A stretch of DNA of 64,000 nt from contig NC_088313.1 in assembly GCF_910592395.1 (NCBI RefSeq), positions 4,158,501 through 4,222,500 of the forward strand, read 5' to 3'. Made by a program: the position numbers and the translations under genes. Source of the stretch: Lineus longissimus (Eukaryota; Nemertea; Pilidiophora; Heteronemertea; Lineidae). Shown piece after piece: positions 25,601-43,915 of this stretch (within the stretch, counting starts at the first letter, position 1; each line of letters starts with the position of its first letter). The notes below the pieces were generated by a model, which saw only the letters and a program-made list of their open reading frames with translations, did no database searches and was not told the DNA's origin.

Positions 25601-28600
25601 ATGGTGCAATCGAACTGTGCTGGATTTGACAGAACAAAGCCACGGCCAAAGACAGTTTGCATACATGTACAACTCATAAAAATTTAGGTGTGATAAAATT
25701 GAAATTAACACTGCAGAGTTGGGTCACTGTCATAAGATCAAGACTGTCGGGTGACGGATTTTTGGTCTGACAAAGTGTTATTGATATGACAATGAAAAAC
25801 TGCTAGCTTGGTATTACAGTGGAACCTCCCTTAGCGGACACCTCTCTATTAAGGACACTAGTTTTGGTACCAAGTTTGTTGTTTCCATTCAATTTGACCT
25901 CTCTAATCAGGACACCTCTATATTAAGGACAGCACTTGTCAGTCCCGAGGGTATCCTTAATAGAGCTTCGACTGTAATTCCTTTAAATCAACAAAGAAAA
26001 TCTCACCATAGCAATATGCTTCAATGCTTCCTTACACCTCTCTTCAACATCGCCGGATATCGGTGGATACGGGGCTATCACTTTCTTCTCCAACGTGTCC
26101 GGATGGCACAATGTTCGGACATTGACACTAGTTTCTGGTTTTAGTCCTTCAGAATTATCATTTTCTGCATCATCCTGGAGGGCAAGAATGCGAAATATAC
26201 ATCTAGTACAGGAAAAAGCCCAGTGAGCATGTGTGAGCTTACCACTAGGCTACCCAAAGTGCTTCAGTGGAAACATCCACCCCTGTCACCGTTGTGGTCC
26301 CAGGTTCATATAATAGAGAGGGCCACTCTCTTCGACAGCATAGGTTTCCTCCGGGGCCTCCGGTTTCCTCCTACTTACATTGTCAAAGTGCTGAAATAAA
26401 GGTCAGCCAATGTTGAAATTTCATCAAACTGTGAAATAAAATTACCCCCAATATTTCCAGGTTTATTGTTTACGCAGATTACCGGGCAGCTACTTACATT
26501 GTCATCTGTTTCCGACTCAGACTCGGACTCATCTGATAACGTCTGCTGATAAATGTCATCCTTCACGTAAACTTCAGCAAGAAGGAAATTAGCAGAAGTC
26601 ACAATCTGCAGACAGAAGCGAAGGAAATTTGTTATTTGTTGTTATTTATTGTTACCTGTACCACGTTTGGGAACCAGTGGTCAAGGTTCGGCAATCATAT
26701 CTGCTTTTGGTTGGAGCAAAATGTTGAAGCAGTTAAAATTACATTTCAGTGTTCAATTTGAGGTGTTTTGGAATAGAAATTGATACCTCATGTTGGTATT
26801 GGTCGTCTCACCAAACACTGCTTTGGTGGAGCTGTTGTTTTGCCTACATTTTTAGCTCCACCCCCGCAGTGATTGGTGATACAACCAAAACCTCAAGCTC
26901 AGTATCTAATCCTTAAATCAACAATTCATCGGGGATGAATCCCGAATGAATTGTTGCTTTAAATCACTGTGCTTTCAATCACTCTATGCACTAAATTTCT
27001 AGGAAGCCACGCCCCCACGAACCTCAACCAATGAAATCGCAGATAAACAAAAACAAACCTGAACACGTTGGGATATCGCGGCTGACTTTTGTTAAGACGT
27101 AGCGTAAACTCTGTTCGCAATAGTATTTAACCTGGTTGACCAAATTTGTAAAGTCATTCATTGAAAAAGTACCAATTATACGAAACGTTTGAATAGACTG
27201 GAGTCGTTGCATTTGTTTATTTAAACCAACACTTGTTGCTTCAAACACTTGACACGTGAGAATTTATCACAGCCAGAGGAACTGATGTAAGTCTCACAAA
27301 TGGAGCTAACCTGAGAATGCTGTCTCTCATCCAGCAGCAGGAGTGAGTTTTTCAGCAGGGTCCGTACAGTACCCGACTTCTTCCTTCCCTGCTGGGCCCA
27401 GATGTTCATCGCTACACGATACAGCAGCATCCCGACAGGAATAGTAAACGGATTCTCGTTTTTATTCTCCTTGATGTCTGAACACAGTGTTGTGAGGTCG
27501 TACAGCTTCACAATATCATCGTCATGACCTCGAAAAAAAATCATGATTTTGTTAGCGAAAACCTCAGGCTCTCAGACCATTTGGTGTCTGCATGATTTGC
27601 ATCCAGGATCTGACCTCAGAGTTGATTTACAAATGAAAGTTTCTTGACAAAACTAGCATCAAAGCAAAAGTTTTAATAAGTGGCCCTTAGGTATCAGAGC
27701 ACTGCATGTATTGTGGACACAAAGTTACACTGACCTCAAAATTCTTTTTAGGCAACAGGCTCCAACTTACTGACCTGGACACGGAGTATTGCTTTATCCA
27801 CCAGCAGAGCTTCACCAGGCCTTTGAATTGACAAACTGATGATTGCAAACAAGAAAGTCTAAGTCTGTGAATAATTACATTGAACATGTAGGACATTCAT
27901 GCACTCACCTTTGAAAAGCCAGTATGTATGTCCTTCTTTAGTAGCATTGGACTTCAAAAATGACAATATATTCTGGGCTAGATCTCTAATGACATTTGGA
28001 GAAAATTTCGAATTATCCATATTGGGAATATCCTCCGTTTTGATCAGTTCATAGTTTTGTACAATACCGCTCAGGTGGAAACACATGGCAAGCTCTGGGA
28101 CGTTGCACATTAGGTTGTCCAACCAGTAGTCGAGGCCTGTTAATACGCTGATAGGTTTTCTCATGTCCCTGAAAGACAGGAAAGTTTACATGTAAAAGTA
28201 CAGTAGAACCTCCTTTAGCGGACACCTCTCTATCACGGACAACCTCTCTATGAATGACACTAGTTTTGGTCACAAATTGGTACTTTCATTTCAATTTGAC
28301 CTCTCTAATCAGGACACCTCTCTATTAAGGACAGCACTTGCCACCCCGAGGGTGTCCTTAATAGAGAGGTTCTACTGTATTTATAGTAAATCATAGTTTT
28401 CAGATATAAGAGCAAACAGAATTCCATTTGATACATCCAAAAGTACGATGGCTTTTGATACTACTCGGTTCCCGAAAGATCTCCAAGATCTCTGCACTGT
28501 GATTGGGTTGCTGGAGGATTAATACTCTGTCAAATAGTGTTAAACTGCTACTGAAGAACAATCTCGACTGAGTTGAATTTGAATGCAGTTACCCAACACA

Positions 28601-31600
28601 GGACAAGGTAGCTGTGGATAGACAAAAGCCACCCACTATCAATGTTGTGACCTTTTGTCACACAAGGGTCAAAGAGCATTAAAGTAAGCCATTTATATCC
28701 TATGTGATATTGATAATTGATTGAATCTAGAATAACACTTTTACGTGTTTTTCTTACCTTAATCTAAGACTGACACATGGATGCGTGCCTCCACCAAAGA
28801 TTGGTAAATCAGTTCCAAGCATCATCTGAATGTCCTCAAATGTCCACAGCAATGTCCTCTGGTACTCACTTCTCTCAGGCTAAAAACAGAATAATTTCAT
28901 TAGCAGGATCTGCTGAAACTAAATGGTTTCGAAGACTGAAATGGAAATGCTTGAACCTGACCTCAGGCAAATTCCACAGCCAATAATATGTGCTCTAGTA
29001 TTGATTTTTGGAGGTCAGGTCATCAGACAGCGTACCTGCAGGCACTTGGGCACCCAATTTTTCGAGCCCTGCTTAAAGGCATATGTTATTCAGTCTTTGC
29101 TAAAAGAGTAAAGCCAAATCTGATATACGGCTTCAGAGTACCATTTCTACATTCTTCCTGCATTAGCCAATACCTACTCCTGACAGCGTGTCATTCTCCT
29201 CCTCATAATCAAGAGGTTCGATGTCCTTTTCGGGGTCATCTTTGTCACCAACACTGAAAATATATCAGCAAGATAAAGAAGGTTAAGAGGCTGGGGAATA
29301 AATGCAAAGCGCTTTGAGACAATGGCTGATAGTAAATGCTTTTACTTTAAACTTCATGTACATTTACACTAGCCATCTCTGTAGCAAACTGTAGTAAAAG
29401 CATTTACTAGTCTTTATAAATATTAGCCAATAAAGTGGTTCAGTATAAAGTGCTATATAAGAACTTTAAAATGAACATTTCTGTTTTTTTCATTTCGTCC
29501 AATGCATTCTCTTCACTTTTAGATATCGGTAATTTATACATTATAATATAATGTATAAATTATGTTACCACGTGTGGATTAATCTATACTTGATGTTACC
29601 AAGCATCAAGCAGTAACATAATAAACACAATACCTTCATACCAACATGTAATTATGCTAACTGTCACTCAAAAAGGTGGTCAGTAGGATGCCCAAGGTTT
29701 TTACTCACCTGTAATAAAGAAACTTCGAAAACATATTTCGGTTTTGTAAGTTGTCTCTTCTCTTGTTTTTCCTGAGGAAACTTTTATCCTAGAAAATAAA
29801 AGACGTTTATTTTTGCATCAAATGTCAAAAAGTACTTATCAGTAAAACTAAGAATGATCAATGATCAGTCTTTATTTCTTCGTGACAAAAACAATGGAGA
29901 GGCAAGTAAAATCTTATATGAGACAAAAATGAAGTCAGAAAAATTCACTATTCTATTGACAACTTACATTCTGCATACTTTCTAACACTGTTTCATAATA
30001 GAATTTCCTTAACCACTGCCAGTCGTCTTTTTGTTGTCTCAGGAGATGCTTGTGGACGTCAAACTCGTCTAAAAGCAGCGTATTTCCAACCCTGTGAACC
30101 ATCATACTGACATGAGATTTGCTGTAGGGGATTTTCATCAGCTTCTTGATGTTCTGGAAGAAACCAATGTTGTTTGATCAGTAAATTATGAGTATGCAAA
30201 GTAAAACTTGAAATTGACGTAAAACTTGAAATTGAAGTAAAACTTAATGGGACAATATAGACAGCAGCTAGGCAGGCAAGGTAAAGTTACACAAAGTCGC
30301 CAATAGGGGACGCTCACATCTCACAGCACGTCGAAATGATTCATGCTTGTACAAGGAATATATTTAGTGCTGAATCTGACATGACCCACGTCCCTTACAG
30401 TGTATATTAGTCACTTGAAGATGGCCAAATTAGCCCCTCTGCTCCTGCCTATATACATGTAGTCCCCCTTTAAGAAGACAATCTCTGACAAGACCAAATC
30501 CATAGATGCAAAAACAAGAATTGATACCCACCTGTTGCCGACACTTTTTTCAGAGGACCAAACAACTAACTGCTAATCATAGCTATTTAGCAAATGCAAA
30601 AATAAACACTTGAATTCTTGTAAAATCATGTTTTTAGATTGAAATTTGGAAGGAAAACGGCACCAAAGCGGGTTGAAGTCAATTCTCCCTGACTTGCCTG
30701 AGCCTTCCACAAACTACAAATCAAGAGCTACACCTAAAAATTGTACAGTTCCTGAAAACATATTCTATTCATCCTATTTAATGTGCATACAACATATGAT
30801 TATTTACCTCAGCATCTGTGATGACATCTACTTCTCCGACCATGTCAGGGTAATTGTTAGCCATGGTGAAGCTGTCAAAAGAAGAGATGTAAAATGAACA
30901 ATGTACATGTATTCATAGTCCTAAGAGGAACTTATTAAACAAGATCCAAAGCTAAACATTAAGTACAAAGCTGAATTAGACAAGAGCATTTAACTTTTGA
31001 GGCAGCCCAATACAAATCTTGTTTGTTTAGAGTAAAAACATGAGAAATCTTTAAAAACAAAGTGAACGCCAATTTCAAAGTTGGGAGTCTGTTCTTTGTT
31101 TTTAGAGAACAGCCTCCCAGGTTTTTTTCAATGGGGATTAGCTTCATTTTGAAGGAGTTCTATTTGCTTTAGGATTTCAAGTTCTAACCAAAATCGTGGT
31201 GCCTATGGTCAACTATTGAGGACGATACAAACCTGTTGAAACGTGAGCGGTCCTTTGGCTGTGATGCCTGTCCGATGTATTGCTCCAGTCTTGAACTACT
31301 TCGGAGCCAGTTGGCAGGTGGTTTATTCAAATTCGTATTGACCTGCAGCTGGAGGAAGCTCAAAGGATGGTCCATTATGTCATACTTGACCACAGCTGTT
31401 GATTTCACATCCTTTGAAGGCTGCTGGTCCGGCACAGGCATTTTATCATCATTATCCTGAAAGTTTAATAAAAGTAGGATAAAATAAAAGTGGACTGGTC
31501 AGCTAAAATCTAATGAAATAGTTAACTACACACTCAGTCTTAGCATGGAGGTACCTCCGTGGTCTGAGGAGGCTGTCGAGAGCAACAACAAACTGCACTG

Positions 31601-32060
31601 AAGCAAACAAAAGACTTTTGTTGCATACCACATGTTCTGGTCTTCTCATTGTGATTGTGTCTATTTAGGTGTGTTTTGCCTATGAACAGCCACCTCTGAC
31701 TGATGCAATGTTTAGCCTTAATCAAAAGAAGAGTTTTGCAAAACTTGTTATAAACTACACCCTTGACCCTACAGCCTACAGGCTACAGACTACAGTAAAC
31801 CCAGCCCCAGGCCACATTTCAGACAGGGGCAGGTCACTGCAAACTCCATGCACCATACCATGATACCCTATATAGGTATGGCAGAAGGACCCACACAACA
31901 AACATCCACGGTAAAGACAGAAAGTCAAGACACGCTACAGTACAATAGTACGTCAGTGCGTACTGTCACACTGTGAGTGTGAAGAGATGAGAAAGTGAAA
32001 ACAAGGGAAAATGTTTCACTAACATCACAGTTTTCTCGCACATACCTCGTTTGATTCCAT
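19605..32060 (-). CDS. EDRF1: EDRF1 (erythroid differentiation-related factor 1) homolog, 20 exons
   Basis: Coding exons in transcript order: 32060-32046, 31456-31233, 30871-30808, 30153-29968, 29788-29709, 29253-29178, 28879-28758, 28168-27909, 27528-27311, 26605-26498, 26174-26007, 25476-25122, 24758-24552, 24111-23905, 23516-23296, 22534-22373, 22085-21936, 21460-21313, 20702-20480, 19797-19605. All junctions are GT-AG and phases agree throughout, giving 3387 nt and 1128 aa (human about 1.24 kaa). Recognised by family blocks: GEVDVITDAE then LLLDEFDVHKHLLRQ (exons 3-4), WTFEDIQMMLGTDLPIFGGG (exon 7), LTGLDYWLDNLMCNVPEL and TKEGHTYWLFKG (exon 8), IVKLYDLTTLC (exon 9). Residues ~416-507 form an acidic linker (SDESESESETDD). 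From ~508 on it is alpha-helical, with TPR-like repeats including EVWDSITWDLSSTYFTMATL and YRAATIHYRLASLYH. The vertebrate protein is a nuclear factor linked to globin expression; its role here is unknown. It is divergent from PRADC1 across a 186-bp gap. Introns hold several MITEs and SINEs. Confidence 0.95.
20014..20349. repeat. 168-bp tandem duplication in the last EDRF1 intron
   Basis: Two adjacent copies (20014-20181 and 20182-20349) both run from ACATCCTCTTGGCCTCGTTT to AGGATTAATCTG, with a few substitutions. Inside and just upstream (19936-20110) there are decayed ~35-40-bp subrepeats built on TTTCCTTTGAAC or TTTCCTTTAA, so the duplication grew from a shorter pattern. Confidence 0.9.
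21055..21281 (-). mobile_element. tRNA-derived SINE in EDRF1 intron 18
   Basis: Read on the minus strand, the element opens with a tRNA-like head. It has an A box GGTAGCGCAGTGAAAG (21257-21272) and a perfect B box GGTTCGACTCC (21216-21226), followed by a tRNA-unrelated body and an A/T-rich tail (CACTATATATATT). It begins about 30 bp from EDRF1 exon 18. The Pol III promoter boxes and lack of a full cloverleaf 3' half identify a SINE rather than a tRNA gene. Confidence 0.8.
22825..22880 (+). mobile_element. Possible tRNA-like SINE head in EDRF1 intron 15
   Basis: A B-box match GGTTCAAGCCC (22865-22875) lies about 34 bp downstream of a weak A box (TGGCCTAGGT, 22831-22840). No poly-A tail or target duplication was found, so this could be a chance match. 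Confidence 0.3.
24450..24520 (-). mobile_element. Possible tRNA-like SINE head in EDRF1 intron 13
   Basis: On the minus strand TGGCACAACTGTTGA (A-box-like, 24492-24506) is followed by GGGTTTGATATGC (B-box-like, 24453-24465) at tRNA spacing. Only the head is recognisable and the boxes are imperfect. Confidence 0.4.
25817..25974. mobile_element. Tigger/pogo-like MITE in EDRF1 intron 11
   Basis: A 158-bp element starts CAGTGGAACCTC and ends with the decayed inverse ...CTTCGACTG, flanked by TA dinucleotides (25815-25816 and 25975-25976). Its body (AGCGGACACCTCTCTATTAA) is shared with the copy at 28201-28377. TA target sites and CAGT termini fit the Tc1/mariner-pogo superfamily. Confidence 0.85.
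26225..26375. mobile_element. SINE-like fragment in EDRF1 intron 10
   Basis: The minus strand has TAGCCTAGTGGTAAGC, a good tRNA A box, near 26236-26252. The plus strand next to it carries GGTTTCCTCCGGGGCCTCCG, a phrase I recall from repeated elements of many marine invertebrates. No full-length structure could be resolved. Confidence 0.35.
28201..28377. mobile_element. Tigger/pogo-like MITE in EDRF1 intron 7
   Basis: A 177-bp element starts CAGTAGAACCTCC and ends AGAGAGGTTCTACTG, with TA duplicated on both sides (28199-28200 and 28378-28379). It is clearly related to 25817-25974 and better preserved, with complementary ends and an internal CTCTCTATTAAGGAC repeat. It starts about 30 bp outside EDRF1 exon 8. 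Confidence 0.9.
29331..29408. mobile_element. 78-bp hairpin element inserted in a SINE-like tail
   Basis: A perfect 16-bp inverted repeat, AGTAAATGCTTTTACT, bounds the segment. It splits what looks like a SINE/LINE tail: AAGCGCTTTGAGACAATG on the left (29307-29324) and AAGTGCTATATAAGAAC on the right (29447-29463). It lies in the EDRF1 intron between exons 5 and 6. Confidence 0.6.
30248..30475 (+). mobile_element. MITE family B, single unit in EDRF1 intron 3
   Basis: A ~228-bp segment matches the left arm of 13078-13519: AAAGTTACACAAAGTCGCCA, then AATATATTTAGTGCTGAATC, then TGCTCCTGCCTATA. Its ends (GGGACAATATAGACAGC and the inverse of TAGTCCCCCTTTAAG) are short imperfect inverted repeats, which defines the monomer of this family. 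Confidence 0.8.
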
Positions 32061-32246
32061 GTTTTCGAAAGTCTTTTTGTTCTTTAGCAATAGAATAACA
32101 TGACTGATGTATTCAGTTTATTTTCTTTGAATGAAATAACAGGGTAAATTGATGTTTGTGAGCAAAATTTCGTTTTCTAGAGTGTTCACCACTTTCCGGA
32201 AGTTTCCAGTGTTTACCATTTCTGCGCATGCGTCTGGCGTGTAATC
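32061..32246. promoter_or_regulatory. Bidirectional promoter between EDRF1 and PRADC1
   Basis: Only 186 bp separate the two divergent start codons. The gap contains CCGGAAGT (32196-32203), the ETS/GABP core, and TGCGCATGCG (32222-32231), the NRF1 palindrome. Both are typical of TATA-less bidirectional housekeeping promoters in animals. No good TATA box is present. Both 5' UTRs must also fit here unless transcripts overlap. Confidence 0.75.
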
Positions 32247-38111
<5,865 letters not shown>

Positions 38112-38293
38112 AATTGAACCGATACTGTCTAGTACTGTATACTGCGAAATTTCATAGGTTTTTATTTTCCTAAAAAGGATAAAAAAAATTTCGATTTTTG
38201 TTGAGGCAGATTAAAAGTTCCTTTTCCATTTCTCAAATAATGGAGAAAAAAATTGATATTTTTCTTTTTTGCCAAATCCAGGAAATGATATAT

Positions 38294-38299
38294 AATAAA
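38294..38299 (+). terminator. Candidate polyadenylation signal of PRADC1
   Basis: AATAAA about 185 bases after the PRADC1 stop codon, the first canonical hexamer downstream. If used, the following MITE (38442 onward) lies outside the transcript. Confidence 0.5.
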
Positions 38300-38441
38300 A
38301 TGCCTGCAAAGATTTAGTCGTTTACAGTATCACTACATGTAACAGTAGACTTTTTTTATCTTGTTAAGTTGATTTCTTATAACCAAAGGCATTTGCATTG
38401 TTTTCTTTGAACCATTTCAATTTACCATTATCGGGTAGTAA

Positions 38442-38867
38442 TATAAGTCGTAGTTCCACCTATCATAAAACCCCGTGTCTTCGCCGTGTGTCAAAAAACC
38501 CGGGGCGCACTTATACCTATCAGTGGTGTTAGATAATGGTTAATAGCCCCGGCGACAGGTGCGCTGTAGGTAGGGAGCTCTCCTGTGTTTCTTTTCCGTT
38601 GGAGGGGAATTTCACGTGCGCAATACCGAGGCAACTACACCGCGCCATCTGTCGCCGGGTCTTAGAACTTGCAATTGCTGGGGCTATTCAGATTCCTATC
38701 AAAAAACCCGTGTTGAACACGGGTCTAAATTAGCCCCCGATTAGCCCCATCGAGCTCGATGGGGCTAATAGACACGGGGATTTGACACACGGGTCTATTT
38801 AGACACGGCAATTCATAGGTGTAAGCGCAAATGACACGGGGATTTGATAGGTGGAAGTACGACTATA
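38442..38867. mobile_element. ~425-bp MITE (copy 2)
   Basis: Same family as 36007-36438, same orientation. It differs by small indels, including 9 extra bases in the middle (TTTCACGTG). The termini TATAAGTCGTAGTTCCACC and the inverse of GGTGGAAGTACGACTATA are intact. Confidence 0.85.
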
Positions 38868-40400
38868 GTATCAGTTTTCAGAGTACTGAAGCCAGGGAAA
38901 GCTACACTGTTCAAGATATTTGAAATTCAAGTTTGATTGAGTTTTCAGTTGAATGTATACACATTTGATATAAATTTCAATACATGTTGGTTATTTCGTC
39001 GATGATTTCGCAAAGTGACACGTCAGGATATTATACAGAGGCAATGTTTATTTCTATTTTCATATGCATAAACGGCATAGACCTTTGAAGAAAATCTTGC
39101 TTAATTTTCCATCTATATAGAGGCATCTTCAGTTTGTGTCTCACCAAAAACACAGCCAATTCTTTAAAAATCCCCCAAAAATTACAGCTACATGTACAAA
39201 TCTTCAGTTCGAGACATGACCATCAGGAATGTTTCTCTGCATGATTTTAAACAAAAAATCCAATGCTGTTGTAAAAGTGTATTGTTAAGTTTATGACAAT
39301 TTGTTTGAGGACTTAATTAAGAGACTTGACTCTTGCACCAGGCCAAACCGCCAAATTCTTCTGTCATTCAATCTTACTAAATCTAACCACCTTGGTGTGT
39401 AGATGCTTTTGTCCGGGAGTTGAGCGACTTTTATTTAACATGCAAGCTACAAATGATTTTCAAGAATGTGTTGAGGGATAGAGTACGCCTACCACCCATA
39501 GAACCCAATTCTTAAGTTTTTCCAGCTCTGTACAGAAGCACAAGCATCATTGTACACGTAAATCTTGAACGGTTGGATTTAGACCCTATAAATGTATTAC
39601 CAACAGATAAAAACATGGTGCCTCTGAGTGAGATAAGCATGTTTTTATTTGTTTTTAAGTGGCAATGTGGTTGGAAAATGACTTTTTTTATGTATTTTGG
39701 CTTGATTTCCATAGAAACCAATTTTAAGTGTCATATCCTATGTACCCGGTATAACATATCAAAAGGAGGCTTTTTAAAACATGCTTATCTCACTTGTTCA
39801 TCTTATTGCTTTGGCCTTAAAGAGAAGTCGATTGGAACTTCACAGCTTTTCATTTATTTAGTCACAGAGACTTCTCCATCAAAATTACTTAAAATATCGT
39901 TTTACTCTATTCAAGACACTTCACACAAGCAGATTGTAACTGTGAGTTCTTTTTTTTGTTGTTTTTCAATTTACTTGATTATCAACGCCAAAAAAAACAG
40001 TCATTCTGTTTGTATTTCATCATGATGTACACAAAGAAGTCTTTATCAAGTTCATTATAAGTTGTCCTTGTTGGTGTCTTTTTTGGACATAAGTTATTAT
40101 TATGCATTCACCATGGTAACCATTGCTATGCAATAAATTAACAAATGTTTCTAATTTGTGTTCTCTTCTGTGATTTTTCATTCAGCTTTTTCTTCTTTCA
40201 AACGGATTTCTGAAGCCATTAGGCCTACTGTAATGGCTTACATAATCATTGCATAAAGGCATATTTTTGCGTTTTGACTCCTTGAATTGCCCAAGCATAT
40301 GAAATATGCATATGCCCCCCTGTGACCGAGCAATGTCATTTATCTAACTCTACTTTAAGGAAGATGTGGACTTTTTATAAATCACGGCAGCAAAAACTGT
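38868..40400. other. Intergenic, no supported gene
   Basis: A 150-codon frame at 39573-40025 is AT-rich, has no homology that I recognise and is partly mirrored on the other strand, so I regard it as chance. No repeat structure is seen. Confidence 0.55.
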
Positions 40401-40404
40401 CTGC

Positions 40405-42080
40405 CCATTCATCCATCGTTCCATCCATCTTTCCATCCATCTTTCCATCCATCAATCCATCCAGCTGGTCTATCCATCCATTCTTCAATCAATCTAGCTG
40501 ATTCATCCATCCTTCAATCCATCCAGCTGGTCTATCCATCCATTCTTCAATCAATCTAGCTGATCCATCCATCCATCCATCAATCCATCCAGCTGGTCTA
40601 TCCATCCATTCTTCAATCAATCTAGCTGATCCATCCATCAATCCATCCAGCGGGTCTATCCATCCATTCTTCCATCAATCAATCTACATGTAGCTGGTCC
40701 TTCTATCAATCCTTCCATCAGTCAATCCAGTTGGTCCATCCTTCCGTCCATCCATCAATCAATCTAGCTGATCCATCCATCTTTCCATCCATCAATCCAT
40801 CCAGCTGGTCTATCCATCCATTCTTCAATCAATCTAGCTGATTCATCCATCCATCCTTCAATCCATCCAGCTGGTCTATCCATCCATTCTTCAATCAATC
40901 TAGCTGATCCTTCCATCCATCCATCAATCCATCCAGCGGGTCTATCCATCCATTCTTCCATCAGTCAATCTACATGTAGCTGGTCCTTCTATCAATCCTT
41001 CCATCAGTCCATCCAGTTGGTCCATCCTTCCGTCCATCCATCAATCAATCTAGCTGATCCATCCATCCATCCGTCCATCAATCCATCCAGCTGGTCTATC
41101 CATCCATTCTTCAATCAATCTAGCTGATCCATCCATCCATCCATCAATCCATCCAGCGGGTCTATCCATCCATTCTTCCATCAATAAATCTACATGTAGC
41201 TGGTCCTTCTATCAATCCTTCCATCAGTCCATCCAGTTGGTCCATCCTTCCGTCCATCCATCAACCAATCTAGCTGATCCATCCAGCTGGTCGATCCATC
41301 CATTCTTCAATCAATCTAGCTGATCCATCCATCCATCCTTCAATCCATCCAGCAGGTCTATCCATCCATTCTTCTATCAATCAGTCTAGCTGGTCCTTCT
41401 ACCAATCCTTCCATCAGTCTATCCAGTTGGTCCATCCTTCCGTCCATCCATCCATCAATCTAGCTGATCCATCCATCCATCCATCCATCAGTCCATCCAG
41501 CGGGTCTATCCATCCATTAGTCTTCCATCAATCAATCTACATGTAGCTGGTCCTTCTATCAATCCTTCCATCAGTCCATCCAGTTGGTCCATCCTTCCGT
41601 CCATCCATCAATCAATCTAGCCTATCCATCCATCCATCCATCCATCCATCAATCCATCCAGCTGGTCTATCCATCCATTCTTCAATCAATCTAGCTGATC
41701 CATCCATCCATCCTTCAATCCATCCAGCAGGTCTATCCATCCGTTCTTCAATCCATCCAGCGGGTCTATCCATCCATTCTTCCATCAATCAATCTAGCTG
41801 GTCCTTCTATCAATCCTTCCATCAGTCTATCCAGTTGGTCCATCCATCAATCAATCTGGCTGATCCATCCATCCATTCATTCATCCTTCATCAATCCATC
41901 CAGTTGGTCCATCGGTCCACCCTTCCAACAAATCTTCCATCCAGCTGGACCATCTTTAATCCTTCCATCCATCCATCTAGCTGATCCATCCTTCTATCAA
42001 TCATTCGATCCATCCAGTTGGTACGTCCATTATCCATTTGTCCATCAATCCATCCAGCTGGTCCATTCATCAATCCTTCC
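40405..42080. repeat. 1.7-kb ATCC-based higher-order minisatellite
   Basis: Built from CCAT/ATCC steps arranged in ~60-bp units such as CCATCCAGCTGGTCTATCC joined to TTCTTCAATCAATCTAGCTG. These are interspersed with a second unit type starting TACATGTAGCTGGTCC. The second type recurs near 40684, 40971, 41190 and 41539, with variants at 41389 and 41792, so there is a higher-order period of about 150-290 bp. Frames through it read WMDRPAGW-type peptides but are broken by stops. Confidence 0.95.
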
Positions 42081-43915
42081 ACTGGAATGCCAAACCCAAT
42101 TATTGCCTTGGATCCTTAAGATTCGACACTTGATATTGATAGATAAGTTGAATACGGTACATTTGCCGACTTGGTTGGACGACGTTGCAATCGAATTTGA
42201 ATTGAATAGAATTTGTTGTACATGGTCAGAACAAACAGCCGTCGCATTGTATTTCCGAAGGTACTTTGATTGAAGCCTCGTAACAGTACGAAATATCACT
42301 TTGTTCAATTAGTGGAAATGTATTCGACAGAATAGTAAGTATGCAGTTGAGCTAAATGTATGTTGGCTTATTGTAAATAACACCCTCAGACAGCCTGAAT
42401 CGACTCTGGCCAACGCCCACTGTTTATTTGCTAAAAAACCAACTTATGATGTTGTGCACGCAATGCAGTGACAGAATCAATCGATTTCTGTTGATGGTAT
42501 TCACCGTTACACGTATCCGTTTGCTGAAATCCAACCACTTAATCATCGAAGTGACATAACCAATTAACGAGGTAAATTATACCTTTTGCGCCGAATGAAG
42601 TCAATTACACGTACATGTATGTGTCAATGTTCCATGTCAATTTAAGTTTCGTGTTTCGGTTATTTACCCTGCTAAAATGGTTGTCTCGAAATCTACGTTC
42701 TCTCGTGGTCCATTCCCATGTTGTCTGGATTGACAACCATCAGTTGATCGATGGGAAAATGTTGGAACTCCAAACTGTCCTGGCCGTGGTGATCCCGAGT
42801 CCGAATTAGAAGGCACGGAGATTCTTTCCCAAAGTCATTTAAATCTGTCACTCTTGAATGGATTTGGCTGTTTTTTTAATATCATAGTATTCATTATACG
42901 TCTTTATGCCGTGAGTGTACCCTCCCCTTGCTTTTTCCAACCTTGTTTTGCCTTGGGTGACCCTCGCCGGCCGTAAGTACAATCCGAAAATAGCCTACGC
43001 TGTACACGCCGTTCGTAAAATTTGTATGCATTGTAATTGAATTTGAAAATTTACAATTGGGTAAATAAATACCAAATATCAGTTTCAGCCATGCCATTGG
43101 ATAGAAAGATATACAAAGACTAACGTTTCAGCGAATTTGTATGCATAGTAACTGCACTACGGCAGGTGTACAATTGCATTCTATTTTCCTGGACCATAGG
43201 TTTACGAAGAGCGTACCCCTTGTAAGGTTTATGGCACAACTTCAATTTTTATGCGAGTGGTGAACTTATTATTGTCCTTTTGCGACCGAAACAACCTCTA
43301 AATGAAAACGGTGGACTCAATGAAGAGAGTGACCTGCCATATTTTCATTTATAGACATACACTGGTGCAACTCCCTATGAATATCGCTTCAAGTTATCAT
43401 ACCGCCAAAGGATTTGTTTTCCTACTGCCGGCCTTATCAGTGGCACAGAACCCACCAGGGTCAGGAGAATGCTGACATTGCGGAAATCTAAGGTTGGTTT
43501 CACTGGTCCAGAACCGCCGAATACTCTTGACAACTAGGCTACTACACTTCCAAGCAGAGTAAACTTATTAAGTTAACGTCTTTTTATCTCATATAGAAAC
43601 AATGTAAGCAAAACGAAAGTTTTTATCCAGATCAGATAACACATAGTTTTGGGTGGTCCCGCATCCAGATGACTACTTGACGTAGCCCTTGATAGCGCAA
43701 CCGGGCTAGAGTTTGGTAAGAGATTACCTCCTTGCGCTCAGTTTAAAGAAATATGAGAAGGCCGAAGTGGTATTCTCTGACCATTAGATCTTAGCCAATC
43801 GGTGAGAATCTTCTTCACTATTAAACGAGTTATTGGTAGTTCGAGGCTGCAGGAGCAGCATACCTCCGAGGACCACCTCTGATGTCATCACTGCAGCTCG
43901 GGGCAATCGTGTCCA
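42081..43915. other. Intergenic upstream of receptor 1
   Basis: No supported gene. A segment at about 43016-43230 (TTTGTATGCATAGTAACTGC, then TTCTATTTTCCTGGACC) resembles 45850-46010 downstream of the receptor, so a dispersed repeat flanks it. The promoter of the receptor is not resolved. Confidence 0.5.

Noticed and set aside
25012-25677. 221-codon minus-strand frame as one gene
   Set aside because: Only 25122-25476 is coding (EDRF1 exon 12). The extension on both sides is intron read-through past good splice sites.
39573-40025. 150-codon frame downstream of PRADC1
   Set aside because: AT-rich, low-complexity residues (F, I, K, S), a competing frame on the other strand, no motif and no splice support.
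40764-42082. Repetitive WMDRPAGW-like peptides on the minus strand of the ATCC array
   Set aside because: A frame-open by-product of a simple repeat; stops interrupt it within tens of codons.
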